From NCBI GenBank assembly GCA_011525745.1, contig WYBU01000069.1, positions 30,735 to 94,734 on the forward strand: 64,000 bases of DNA. Reading direction: 5' to 3'. The notes under the pieces were generated by a model that worked only from the letters and a program-made list of their open reading frames with translations, did not search any database and was not told where the DNA came from. Both the position numbers and the translations under genes were made by a program. This stretch comes from Planctomycetaceae bacterium. Lineage in GTDB: Bacteria > Planctomycetota > Phycisphaerae > UBA1845 > UTPLA1. Below, piece by piece: positions 1 through 9,015 of the stretch (its first letter is position 1; each line of letters opens with the position of its first letter).

Positions 1-1054
1 CGAGCGGACGGGCCAGCGCGGCGCACCACGCGGAACGATCGAACTCGCGCTCGGCCATGGCCGAGCCGGACCGAACGTGCTTGCAGCGCCGTACGGCGGC
101 CGCGCTCCAGCCGGGAGCGGGGCGGATGCGGCAGAAGTAGCTGTTGTCGCGCCGCGCGCGGCGGTCGCGTTTGGCCCACAGGCGCTCGGCGTGCGTGGCG
201 GCGCGGCGGTCCAGCTCGGCCAGCAGCGTCCGCAGATCGACGCGCCACTGCATCGCGTGCGGGCCGGCGCCGGCGAAGGCGTCGCGGTCGGCCAGGTAGT
301 GCTTGAGAAACGCCAGCCGCTGGGTGCGCGTCGCGTGACGGCGGAACCACTGATTGAGCTGCGCCAGGTTGGCCAGCACGGTGGCGACCGGCACGCGGCG
401 GCCGACATGCACGTTGTGCAAATCGACGAACAGCGCCTGCACGTTGCCGTCGGCGTTGCGGCGCACCAGCACGTTGCCGGCGTGCAGGTCGCGATGATGA
501 AAGCCGGACTGATGGGCGCGGGCCACCAGACGCGCGACGACGCGGATCAGGCGGCGCGATTCGAGCGGCCGATGTCGCACGGTCAGCCAGTAATCGGCCA
601 GCGGCACGGCGTCGGGCACCGTCTGCGTGACGAGCCACGACGGCGCGGCGCGTCGCCGCGCGTCGATCCAGCCGCAGGCGGCCGAGCGGACGGCGGGGAT
701 TTCGCGTGTTTCGGCGTAGCGGCCGATTTCCCACTCGTGCGCGGCGGTCGGGCCGCGCAGCCAGAGCTTCAGTCGTGTGGTCCAGCCGTTGGGCAGGTAG
801 CACTTGAGGAACAGATCGCGTCCGCCGCGCGTCAGTCGCCAGACGCTGCGCTGGGCGTTGCGCTTGACGCAGACGAAACCGGGGGCGGGCCGGGGATTCA
901 GCCAGTCGATCGGCTGGGCTTCGAGGAACGCGCGCAGTTCCGGATCGCAGCGCCAGGCCAGGCGGGCGGCGTCGCGATCGTCGGCGGGTTCGGCCGGCTC
1001 GGCCGATTCGCGCAGCGCGGCGTTGACGGGAACGACGGAGGGCATTGTGGTCAT
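1..1054 (-). CDS. WaaP/Kdo-kinase-family protein, C-terminus off window
   Basis: Partial gene: it starts at the ATG at 1054 and is still open at base 1 (351 codons visible). The translation has the layout of the lipopolysaccharide kinase (Kdo/WaaP) family, kinase-fold enzymes that phosphorylate sugars of the LPS inner core at the cytoplasmic face. Visible landmarks are a lysine in FLKCYLP (K84) as ATP-binding candidate, HHRDLHAGN at 186-194 as catalytic loop, and VDLHNV at 210-215 in the place of the DFG metal-binding motif. The family and fold are clear from these motifs; the sugar substrate is not. The next gene to the right is on the same strand but 288 bp away, so no operon is implied. 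Confidence 0.8.
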   Translation of the reverse strand, partial: MTTMPSVVPVNAALRESAEPAEPADDRDAARLAWRCDPELRAFLEAQPIDWLNPRPAPGFVCVKRNAQRSVWRLTRGGRDLFLKCYLPNGWTTRLKLWLRGPTAAHEWEIGRYAETREIPAVRSAACGWIDARRRAAPSWLVTQTVPDAVPLADYWLTVRHRPLESRRLIRVVARLVARAHQSGFHHRDLHAGNVLVRRNADGNVQALFVDLHNVHVGRRVPVATVLANLAQLNQWFRRHATRTQRLAFLKHYLADRDAFAGAGPHAMQWRVDLRTLLAELDRRAATHAERLWAKRDRRARRDNSYFCRIRPAPGWSAAAVRRCKHVRSGSAMAEREFDRSAWCAALARPL

Positions 1055-1342
1055 GTCTAGGGCCAATTCCGTGGCGGGCTGCAAGTCCATGCCGGAGGCG
1101 CCGCCGGGCGGGGATTCGACGCGGCGGACCGACGTGCGAGGATTGGCCTGTGCAGGTCGATTCATATTATGCCGCCATCGACCCGGAGGCAAGTCCGGGC
1201 CGTGGATCAGACGGGACGATCACGCGCCGCGCCCGCCCGTGTTGCCGTGCCGCGGCGCGGCGTCGCGCCGCGGTCGCTGCAACCGCGAACAGGTGATCGG
1301 GCGTATCTTAGCGTGAAAATCGGGATGAAAAAGGGCGCGCGG

Positions 1343-2284
1343 TCACCAGCGCCAGCCGATGGTGTGGCCGAGCCAGAGGTTCAGGACGAGCAGCATGACG
1401 ATGGCTTGTGAGGCAAGCAGAACACCTGCCGCGTATTCGAGCTTCAGATAGCGATTGAGCGCACACTTGAGGCGATGGGCGAAAACAATGAACGTCGTCA
1501 GGCACGCCAATGTGAACCACACTTCCACTTCCACAAGAGGAAGCTCGAAGTACAGGTAGAACCAGGCGAGCACTGGAACCGTCGCCATTGGCAGCGCGAC
1601 GGCAAGCCACGTCACGTCGGCCGAGTAGAACACGCAGCGCGCGACGTGATGCGCCCTGATTCGCTTGCGTTTCATCGTGGCCTGGAAAATCAGCAGACTC
1701 GCAATCGTGACCGAGGGCCAGCCGACGGCAAGTGCGGCACACCAGTACTGTAGTTGCAGGAACTCAACAGAGAGGACGAATCTCATCGCCCCGTGAAGGA
1801 CGATCTCAGAAAAGTCTACGATTGGGATACCGCTCCACTCCGGCCAGCCGCTGAGAGTACGTGACGCTGTCAACAGGCCGAGCAGCGCCGCCGCGCAAAC
1901 CGCGAATGAAATCATGAACAGGACGACGCCGACGAGCCAGAACGCCAGCATTCGCCCGGGTCGCGACGGCTGCGCTGGATGAAGCGTGGGCCAGAATCGC
2001 GAAGGTCGTTGGATGGCCCGGGCGGTCGCGAGGTACGAGCGAAAGTTGGATTCGGGATGGTGCTCAAACAGCCAGGGGTGGATGCGGCGATGGGCTTCGA
2101 GCAGCTCGGGCCAGGAAAAGCGATAACCGCACTCGGGGCAGCGCGGCTCGATCAGGCCGCGCAGGTTGTAGTCGCACAACGGGCAGAAGATGTCGTCTTT
2201 CTGCGCCGACCAGTCCGGCGGCGTTTCCGCCGATGCGGCGGCTGCGTCGGGCGCGGCGGGTTGGCGCGTCAGTTCGTGCAGCAT
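1343..2284 (-). CDS. Zinc-ribbon multi-pass membrane protein
   Basis: 313-residue protein of unknown function. The N-terminal 55 residues hold two paired cysteine knuckles, CPLC (34-37) and CPEC (49-52), with the intervening YNLRGL typical of a planctomycete membrane-protein group. About five hydrophobic segments follow, the first around residues 112-138. I start it at 2284 (MLHELTRQ): the reading frame stays open 88 codons further upstream, but that part is translated from dispersed inverted-repeat DNA and is not protein-like. Two more proteins with the same knuckle motif lie at 21590-22054 and 49582-50250. Function cannot be assigned. Confidence 0.75.
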   Translation of the reverse strand: MLHELTRQPAAPDAAAASAETPPDWSAQKDDIFCPLCDYNLRGLIEPRCPECGYRFSWPELLEAHRRIHPWLFEHHPESNFRSYLATARAIQRPSRFWPTLHPAQPSRPGRMLAFWLVGVVLFMISFAVCAAALLGLLTASRTLSGWPEWSGIPIVDFSEIVLHGAMRFVLSVEFLQLQYWCAALAVGWPSVTIASLLIFQATMKRKRIRAHHVARCVFYSADVTWLAVALPMATVPVLAWFYLYFELPLVEVEVWFTLACLTTFIVFAHRLKCALNRYLKLEYAAGVLLASQAIVMLLVLNLWLGHTIGWRW

Positions 2285-2636
2285 GGCGACCTCGCTCGGC
2301 AGAACGTTGTGGGCATGGCATGTTAACGGATAGGGCAGGGCGCATCTGATCCGAGCCGCAAGCGCCAGCGCTGCGGTCATTCGCGTGGCACGGGCTTGCA
2401 GCCCGTGCGAATCCGAGCCGCGCAGCGTCAGCAAGCGGGATCCGACCGCTACGTACGGAATGAACCGTCGTCCCACGTTTGCCCGCCCGAAGCCTGACGG
2501 CGCGCCGGGCGTCGACATCGCGTACAAAACACGGCGATCGGCTCCCAAGCGCCCGCATCCCGCTCGCTTACGCTTCGCGGCTCTGAAGTAACCCGGCGCT
2601 TGCGCTTAGGGCTCGGATCATCTTGTTAGGGTCCGC
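2285..2636. repeat. Intergenic nested inverted-repeat element
   Basis: No gene. The spacer is largely one nested palindromic element. The outer arms are GATCCGAGCCGCAAGCG near 2348 and its degenerate complement CGCTTGCGCTTAGGGCTCGGATC near 2599-2621. The inner arms are ATCCGAGCCGCGCAGCGTC near 2411 and its partner CGCTTCGCGGCTC near 2573-2585. A third palindrome, CACGGGCTTGCAGCCCGTG, sits near 2389-2407. The same arms recur at 28508-28797 and 35963-36738, so this is a dispersed family rather than a local stem. Confidence 0.75.
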
Positions 2637-4688
2637 TTACGCGCGCGTCAACCTGATGTGGCCCTCCGGCTTTGCGTCGGCGCGCCAGCCGGGGCGGACA
2701 ATTGTTGTCGAAAAATCGTCCAGCAACAGCGCCGGGCCATCGACGCGCGCGCCGGGCGGCAGCCGGTCGCGACGCACCAGCGGCGTCGGGCGCGGTTCGT
2801 CGAACCACACGTCATCGGTGCCCAGCAGCGCCTCGGGTGGCGCGGGCCGCGATTCGATCGCCGCCGGCGCCGGGCGCGGCTGATGAGCGTGCGCTGCGCC
2901 CGTTGCGATCCGGGCGCGGACGCGCACCGTCACCGCCTCGACCGGCCGATCCGCAGCGGCGAAGCCGTAGCGCTGCTCGTGCAGCGCATGAAAGGGCGCG
3001 GTCAGGCGCGCCGCGTCGGTCATCGACTCGATCGGCAATGTCAGCGCGTAGGCCTGGCCCGCGTAGCGCAGGTCGATCAGCCGGTCGCACTCGACGTCGT
3101 CGAGGTCATACCCCTCGCGCGTCACCGCGTCGGCCGCCGTGTCCATCAGCCGCGCCGTCTCGTACCGCACGGCGTTCAGATCGATGCCGCCGGCCGCGCG
3201 CGGCAGCGAGCGCGAGAAGTCCATCACGATGTCCGACAGCATCAGCCCCATCGCCGACAACAGCCCCGCTTGCGCCGCGACGATCACGCCCGGCAGCTCC
3301 AGCGACTCGGCCAAATCGCAGGCGTGCAGCCCGCCCGCGCCGCCGTAGCTGACCAGCCAGAAGTCGGCCGGATCGTGTCCTTGCTGTGCGCTGACGACGG
3401 ACAGCGCATGCTCCATGTTCGCGCCGCACACCGCGATCACCGCCCGCGCCGCGGCGGTCGCGTCGCATCCGATCCGCGCCCCCAGCGCGGCCATCGCCGC
3501 GTGCGAGCGCGCCGCGTCCAGACGCATCGCGCCGCCGAGGAAGTATTCCGGCCGCAGCCGTCCCAGCACGACGTGGGCATCGGTCACCGTCGGCAGATCG
3601 CCGCGGCCGTAACAGGCCGGGCCGGGGTCGGCGCCGGCCGATTCGGGTCCGACGCGCAGCGCGCCGCCCTCGTCGATCGCGGCGATCGAGCCGCCGCCGG
3701 CGCCGACGGTATGAATGGCCAGCATCGGCACGGCGATGGGCGTGCCGCCGATCGTCGTGTCGGTTCGTCGCGCGATCTGCCCGTCATGCAGCGCTACGTC
3801 GGTGCTGGTGCCGCCCATGTCGTAGGTCATGAAGCGCGTCACGCCGAGCTGCCGCGCGACGTGCGCCGCGGCCACCACGCCGCCGGCCGGCCCGGACAGA
3901 ATCGTCCGCACCGCCTGGCGACACGCGGTCGCGACGCCAATCTGTCCGCCGTTGGACTGCATGATGCGCACGCCGGCGATGCCGTGCCGCCGCGCCGCCG
4001 CTTCCAGGCGTTGCAGATAGCGGGTCATCTTTCCGGCCACGTAGGCGTTGATGACGGTCGTGGCGGCCCGTTCGTACTCGCGAAATTCGGGCAACAAGTC
4101 CGACGAGGCGCATGCCCGCAGGCCGGCGGCGCGCAGCGCGTCGGCCACGCGCTGTTCGTGGGCCGGACTCAGATGGCTGAAAAGCAGGCAAACGGCGGCC
4201 GCCTCAATGCCGCGCGCGGCGATTTCGCTCACGACCGTTTGCAGCGAAGCCTCCTCCAGCGGCGTGACGACTTCGCCGTCGGCGCCGATGCGCTCGACGA
4301 CGCCGAAGCAATCCTGTCTCTGCACGATCGGCGGCGGACGGCGAACGTCGAACGTGTACAGCTCCGGCCTGTCCTGCCGGCCGATGACCAGCAGGTCCTC
4401 GAAGCCGGCGGTCGTGATGAACGCGACTCGATCGCCCTTGCGTTCAAGCAGAGCGTTCGTTGCCACGGTCGAGCCATGTACCAGTTCGATGATGGGGCCA
4501 ACCGGCGACCGGCCGGACGAGTCGCGCTCGGTGAGGCCCAGTTGCGCCAGCCCCGCACACACGCCGCGGACCCAGTCGTCCGGCGTGCTGGGGGTCTTGG
4601 AGGTGCGCAGGATTCGGCCGTCCCACATCACCAGATCGGTGAAGGTGCCGCCGATGTCGATGCCGAGAAAGACGCGTGCCGGGTTCAC
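2637..4688 (-). CDS. Hydantoinase A / 5-oxoprolinase A-type protein
   Basis: 683 residues, the usual length of the HyuA/oxoprolinase N subunit family, whose members hydrolyse cyclic amides (hydantoins, 5-oxoproline) with ATP. Landmarks: GIDIGGTFTDLV at the N-terminus (actin/ASKHA phosphate-binding loop), HGSTVATNALLERKG about 110 residues in, SGPAGGV, and DMGGTSTDVAL, the second phosphate loop. The protein is complete. The usual partner subunit HyuB is not adjacent and is absent from the window; the next gene upstream on this strand (4740-5225) is an unrelated small protein 51 bp away, which could be co-transcribed. The substrate is therefore open. Confidence 0.88.
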   Translation of the reverse strand: MNPARVFLGIDIGGTFTDLVMWDGRILRTSKTPSTPDDWVRGVCAGLAQLGLTERDSSGRSPVGPIIELVHGSTVATNALLERKGDRVAFITTAGFEDLLVIGRQDRPELYTFDVRRPPPIVQRQDCFGVVERIGADGEVVTPLEEASLQTVVSEIAARGIEAAAVCLLFSHLSPAHEQRVADALRAAGLRACASSDLLPEFREYERAATTVINAYVAGKMTRYLQRLEAAARRHGIAGVRIMQSNGGQIGVATACRQAVRTILSGPAGGVVAAAHVARQLGVTRFMTYDMGGTSTDVALHDGQIARRTDTTIGGTPIAVPMLAIHTVGAGGGSIAAIDEGGALRVGPESAGADPGPACYGRGDLPTVTDAHVVLGRLRPEYFLGGAMRLDAARSHAAMAALGARIGCDATAAARAVIAVCGANMEHALSVVSAQQGHDPADFWLVSYGGAGGLHACDLAESLELPGVIVAAQAGLLSAMGLMLSDIVMDFSRSLPRAAGGIDLNAVRYETARLMDTAADAVTREGYDLDDVECDRLIDLRYAGQAYALTLPIESMTDAARLTAPFHALHEQRYGFAAADRPVEAVTVRVRARIATGAAHAHQPRPAPAAIESRPAPPEALLGTDDVWFDEPRPTPLVRRDRLPPGARVDGPALLLDDFSTTIVRPGWRADAKPEGHIRLTRA

Positions 4689-4739
4689 GGTATTTGGGTA
4701 CGGGTTGGTCGCCAGGCGACGACACAGGTCCCGTTGGAC

Positions 4740-5225
4740 CTATTCTTCTTCTTCACTGGCTTCGACCTCGAATTCGGCGGCTGCGTCAAGCGAGCGCTCA
4801 TCCACGACGTTTTCGAGGCTGCACTTCATTCTCACGCGCCACACGCCCGCGCCGCGCTCGGCGAACTCCAGGCGCAGCGACTTGAACATCCACAGGCCGC
4901 CGCCCTCCTCGGAATCGTCTGGTATCGACCAGGCAGACCCTTCGAGGATTTCCTCGTTCCAGACGCTGAGCGTGTCGTCCGCGCCGGCGCGCGCCATGTC
5001 CACGTCGATCCGGCCGCCGGCCAGGTTCGCCAGTCGCGTGCCGGGCTTCATTCCCAGCCCGTCGATGTGGAAGCAGACGCCCTCGTCGCCGCTCGCGGTC
5101 GCGGCCGAAAGCGTCAGGTAACAGAACTCACCCAGCATTCCCGTCCGCCGCACGATGGCCAATTGCGCCGCGTGGACGGAATGCGTCTGGCCGCCGACGG
5201 TGATGGTTCCGATTGACTCTTCCAT
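4740..5225 (-). CDS. Hypothetical acidic protein
   Basis: 161 residues, not recognised. It has no signal peptide or membrane segment, is predicted soluble, contains many beta-strand-like stretches (for example GTITVGGQTHSV at the start) and ends in a strongly acidic tail ASEEEE. The start at 5225 is supported by a very good Shine-Dalgarno sequence, GAGAGGAGG, 6-7 nt upstream. It lies 51 bp before the hydantoinase A-type gene on the same strand and may form a two-gene transcript with it. Function unknown. Confidence 0.7.
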   Translation of the reverse strand: MEESIGTITVGGQTHSVHAAQLAIVRRTGMLGEFCYLTLSAATASGDEGVCFHIDGLGMKPGTRLANLAGGRIDVDMARAGADDTLSVWNEEILEGSAWSIPDDSEEGGGLWMFKSLRLEFAERGAGVWRVRMKCSLENVVDERSLDAAAEFEVEASEEEE

Positions 5226-5675
5226 GCGGGCCTCCTCTCTGCGCCTGGCCCGGTTGTTCTACTACAACTGAGACGTGTCGGCGAGGGCATGCGTCAACGG
5301 GGCGCGCATTCAGAATGGCCCCGCCACATGGCCGAACCCGCCGAGGCGCCTTTTCGCATGAATCATCCGTGACTTTGCAGAATGACGCGGTGTTGCGTGT
5401 GTGTTCTTTGACGTTCATTTGCCGGCGACGGGAAGCACAAAGGAGCGTAGCGTCAGCACGCTTGGAAGAATGATGACCCCAACGGGGTCCCGGCGTGCGT
5501 CGCGCGGTCTTCCGCGACAACCCCGGGGCTGGAGGACGCAACGCCGTTGGCGTTGAGAGGCCGACCGCGCGGTTTTGTGTTGGGCGCCCTGGTCAAGCCC
5601 TCGTGCGAGAACGGCCCGACAGTCCCGAAAACAGTGCCTTGCGAAGGCTTGACCATTCCACCGGCATGGGCATTC
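5226..5675. repeat. 450-bp gene-free spacer with palindromic repeats
   Basis: No convincing gene. From about 5440 to 5560 it carries short palindromes in series, including GACCCCAACGGGGTC and AACGCCGTTGGCGTT, resembling repeat clusters seen in planctomycete intergenic DNA. At 5591-5654 is one copy of the long-loop inverted repeat GGTCAAGCCC / CTTGACC described separately. Reading frames across it on both strands have no protein-like composition. Confidence 0.6.
5591..5654. repeat. Long-loop inverted repeat, copy A
   Basis: Arms GGTCAAGCCCTCG and CGAAGGCTTGACC enclose about 40 bases. Related copies lie at about 12478-12545, 58111-58190 and 63277-63342, and a lone left arm at 56601-56613. Copies sit just beyond the 3' ends of genes, here beyond the stop of the glycosidase-like gene at 5676. 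No U-run follows, so it is not a textbook terminator. Confidence 0.7.
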
Positions 5676-8600
5676 CTATTGGTGCGAGGCGTCCAGAATG
5701 CGCCCGGTCGCAGCGTCCGCAAACGCCATGCGGGCTTCGCCCGCGGGGACGCGCCAGGGATGATCGCCAAGCCGCAGCGCCGCATCGACTGACGACTCGT
5801 TCACCGCCACGATCAGCCGAGCCTCGCGAAACCTGATCGTCCGAACCAGCACGCCCGCAGCGCCCGGCGCGCCGGCGTGTGACTCGTCCGGTTCCACGCC
5901 GCCCAGTTTCAGCCCCGCGTCATAGAACGAGCGCGCGGCGTCGAGCGTCTCGCCCCAGTCGATCGGCAGCGGATGATGCCAGACGCGGCCGCCGGCCGGC
6001 GCGTGCAGCGATGCCGCGGCAGGTCCGTCGTGCGCGGCAGCGTACCAGGATTCGACCACCGAGAGCGGAAATCGCAACGGCTCATGACTCGACGATTCAC
6101 CGGCGGCGGCGGGCGTCGCCTCGCGCGGCGCCCACGGCTCGAATCGCGCCAGCGGACGCGGGGCGAGCTTCAGTCGTTCGGCCGGCAGCCCGGCGTCGTT
6201 GCACTCGAACCAGCCCGAGCAGATCAGCGTCGCACCGTTGCGAACCGCGGAGCATATGTCGCGCCACGCCGCGTCGCCGATGCCGCGGCACGAGGGCAGA
6301 ATGATGGCCCTCGGCGCGCCCAAGTCTTCGCTGGTGCGGTACTCGCTTACGAAGCGCACGGGCACGTTCAAGTCGCCGCAGACGACGTCCACGAGGCGGC
6401 GCGTCCCCGGTGCACCGAAATCGCGCGGCGAAAAGACGTCGGCCGACGGCACGATCACGACGGTCTGCGGCGGGACCGGGTGTTCGAATCGTTCGCGGTT
6501 GCGGGCGACGAACGCCGCGAACGTTCGCAGCACCGCGTGTTCGGGCTTGTAGCTGCCGTCGGCGCGGCGCAGGCCGATGGCGGCCTCGTTGTCCACCGGC
6601 ATGTAAGGATTGGCGTCGTAACACCACTGCACGACGCCGAACGCGCCCGCGGCGAAGGCGTACCCGATCTTCCGCGACAGCAGTTTCGCCCGCGCCTCCG
6701 GATCGCGTTGCACCGCGCCCGACAACAGCTCGCGCTGCATCACGCCCGTCTCGCTGATCAGCATCGGCGTGCCGCTGCCGCACGCCATCAGGCCGTCCCA
6801 AAGCAGTGCGTCGTTGTTCCACCAGGTATGCATCGAGGTGAACGAGGTGCGGCGATGATGAAACAGCGGCGACGGCCGTTGCGTCAGGCCGCCTTCGTCC
6901 TGGCCGACGGTGATCGGGGCGGTTGAACCCGCGGCGCGGATGGCTTCGCTCATTTGGTCAATCCATGTCGCAAAAGCGTCCTGGGCAAACAGCACATAGT
7001 CGGCGGCGCGATAGGGCCGGGCCTTCTCGAAGACGTGGCGATCGGCGAAATCTTCCTTCGTCGGCAGGCCGAGCGGCTCGTCGGGCGTCAGTCGCCAGCG
7101 CGCACGCACGCCGCCGTCCCACTCCTGCGTCGGCGCGGACGCGGTGGTGCTGGTTCGCGGCGGGCGGTCCGGCGGGCCGAAGCGCTGCTCGAGCCATTTG
7201 AGGAACGCCTCTTCCTCGTGCTTGTCGCGGTTCGGCCGGCAGTGCCACAGGTGCTCGGCCGATGAGAACGACGGTTCGTTGATCAGGTCCCACATGATCT
7301 CCCGCGCATTCGCGAAGCGCGAGGCAACGGCCGACAAATAGGCGCGCTGTCCTTCGACGGCGCGCGGATCGAGGTAGGGGTTTTCGCCGCCGAACGGCTC
7401 GGGCAGGAAGGCGAAAAACGTGAACACAACGGCGACGCCGTGTTTCCGCGCGCTGAGGTAGTAGGCCTCCAGCGCCCGCAGCCAGGCTTCGTCGATCTGG
7501 TGCGGTTCGAGGGAGATCTTCTTGTAGGCCGTCCACGCGCCGGTGCGCACGAGGTCGACGCCCATCGCCGACAACTCGGCGAAGGTATCGTCCCACGTGG
7601 CGGCGTTCGGCTCGAACAGGAACTGCCGATGGACGCCCGCCGACATGACCGTCGTGCCGATGACCGGCGCGGGGCGGTCGTTGCGTCGCAGCGTGTAGTC
7701 GTCGAAGCTCAACGCGCCGCCGGAAGCGAACAATTCTGCGTCGAAAACCCAGTAGCCGGTCGTTGCCGGCGGAAACGGCGGGCACTGGGCCGTCACGCGA
7801 TAGAGTCCCGGCGCGGTCGGCACATCCAGGGGCACGCGCGTTGAGCCGTGCTCGGCCACGCGCAGCTTCAGCGGCAACTGCGGATGCGTTGCGCCGTCCG
7901 GTGCAGTGACGCTCAGCGATATTTCATGCTCCCGCGGCGACTCGCCGCGCGGGCGGTACAGGCGCACCAGCAGCGACGGACGCTCGCCCTCGTGAAAGCA
8001 GCCGAACGTCGGCGCGACACGAAAATCGACGACCGGCCGTCGCGCTTCGGCCAGCAGGGCGTTCAGTTCGTCCGCGCGCGGCGGCGTCGAGAGCAGCCAA
8101 AAGACCCATTTGCCGCCGGCCCAGCGGCCGCGCAAACGGTAGACGGCGACCGCGGCGGCGGCACAGGGGAACTCTCGCATGTCGGCGTGCAGCGAGGGGG
8201 CGGCTCCGTTCGCGGCACAAAGGACGTGCACCAGCCCGCGCACGGCGCCATCGCGCGGGCCGTCGGAGCCGTCCTCGTTGGCGAAGGTCTTCGCTTCGGT
8301 CAGACGCGGTTCGAGCACCCAGGCCCACGTCGGCGAGGGCAGGACGCGCTCGGATGTCGCACCGAATCCGATTGCGGAGCGCAGGCGTCCGCCGGCGACG
8401 CTGATCCGTTCGCACTGGTTCAGCCGCAGCGCCTTGATCATCGACAGCGTCGGCGGCTGTACGACGCGCGCGCCGGGCGGACCGACGACCGGCCGCGTGA
8501 ACGGCGCGCCGCCGAGATAGACCAGCGTACCACCGTTCTCGAGGAAGCGCTGAAGCGGCGCCCACAGTTCGGCGGGAAACGCGGAGCCGTGCCGCCAGAC

Positions 8601-8777
8601 GAAGATACGTTGCGGCGTGAGTTCGCGGATCAGCTCGTCCACGGTTCTTGCTTCGGTCGCGCCGGCGATTTCGACGAGCGCATCGACATCCAGCACCGGA
8701 AAGCCCGGCTCGGAGAACAGCAGCAGGGTGGAGAGCAATTGCGGGGCCATGCGGGCGTTGTTTACCGCAAGGGCCAT
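5676..8777 (-). CDS. Large clan GH-A (GH5/GH42-like) glycoside hydrolase
   Basis: 1033 residues. The centre (about 370-760) is a (beta/alpha)8 glycosidase barrel: WDLINEPSFSS gives the acid/base glutamate E501 and LISETGVM gives the nucleophile E676, the two-carboxylate arrangement of retaining clan GH-A enzymes. Residues 1-250 resemble a class-I-amidotransferase-like/beta-galactosidase accessory fold (GGTLVYLGG near 82-90), followed by a beta-sandwich at 250-350. The C-terminal third again has a Rossmann-like piece (AIILPSCRG) and a final beta domain. No signal peptide is evident, so the start (8777, or M10) implies a cytoplasmic or non-classically exported enzyme. It likely cleaves a beta-linked polysaccharide or oligosaccharide; the exact family is uncertain. 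The next upstream gene (9016-11880) is another glycosidase-like protein. Confidence 0.8.
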   Translation of the reverse strand: MALAVNNARMAPQLLSTLLLFSEPGFPVLDVDALVEIAGATEARTVDELIRELTPQRIFVWRHGSAFPAELWAPLQRFLENGGTLVYLGGAPFTRPVVGPPGARVVQPPTLSMIKALRLNQCERISVAGGRLRSAIGFGATSERVLPSPTWAWVLEPRLTEAKTFANEDGSDGPRDGAVRGLVHVLCAANGAAPSLHADMREFPCAAAAVAVYRLRGRWAGGKWVFWLLSTPPRADELNALLAEARRPVVDFRVAPTFGCFHEGERPSLLVRLYRPRGESPREHEISLSVTAPDGATHPQLPLKLRVAEHGSTRVPLDVPTAPGLYRVTAQCPPFPPATTGYWVFDAELFASGGALSFDDYTLRRNDRPAPVIGTTVMSAGVHRQFLFEPNAATWDDTFAELSAMGVDLVRTGAWTAYKKISLEPHQIDEAWLRALEAYYLSARKHGVAVVFTFFAFLPEPFGGENPYLDPRAVEGQRAYLSAVASRFANAREIMWDLINEPSFSSAEHLWHCRPNRDKHEEEAFLKWLEQRFGPPDRPPRTSTTASAPTQEWDGGVRARWRLTPDEPLGLPTKEDFADRHVFEKARPYRAADYVLFAQDAFATWIDQMSEAIRAAGSTAPITVGQDEGGLTQRPSPLFHHRRTSFTSMHTWWNNDALLWDGLMACGSGTPMLISETGVMQRELLSGAVQRDPEARAKLLSRKIGYAFAAGAFGVVQWCYDANPYMPVDNEAAIGLRRADGSYKPEHAVLRTFAAFVARNRERFEHPVPPQTVVIVPSADVFSPRDFGAPGTRRLVDVVCGDLNVPVRFVSEYRTSEDLGAPRAIILPSCRGIGDAAWRDICSAVRNGATLICSGWFECNDAGLPAERLKLAPRPLARFEPWAPREATPAAAGESSSHEPLRFPLSVVESWYAAAHDGPAAASLHAPAGGRVWHHPLPIDWGETLDAARSFYDAGLKLGGVEPDESHAGAPGAAGVLVRTIRFREARLIVAVNESSVDAALRLGDHPWRVPAGEARMAFADAATGRILDASHQ

Positions 8778-8871
8778 GCCCGATGCAAATGGGGGGAAGC
8801 GGGAGGAATGGTTGTGACGTGATTTGTTGGCGCCGGCTCCGGGAGGTTTGGAGAATGCAGCACGTGAGTCG

Positions 8872-8926
8872 GGATTTGAGATCTGACATTGGAGATTGTT
8901 AATCTCAAATGTCAGATGTCAAATCC
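8872..8926. repeat. Strong hairpin followed by GCTGAAA micro-repeat
   Basis: GGATTTGA...CTGACATT pairs with AATGTCAG...TCAAATCC, with a second inner stem GAGATT/AATCTC around GTT. Immediately after (8940-8976) comes a run of GCTGAAA/GCTGATT units. AT-rich compared with the neighbouring genes. It lies between the two glycosidase-like genes and would be transcribed if they form one operon. Confidence 0.7.
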
Positions 8927-9015
8927 GCCTCGCTCGGCAGAAAGCTGAAAGCTGATTGCTGAAAGCTGATGGCTGTTGGTCCGCACGGCGGCCCCTACGG
9001 GCGGTTGGCGTCGAT

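Noticed and set aside
2658..5216. Very long plus-strand reading frame (852 codons) opposite the hydantoinase gene
   Set aside because: It is a shadow of the minus-strand genes: arginine/histidine/glutamine-rich, crosses two real genes on the other strand, and has no recognisable motif.
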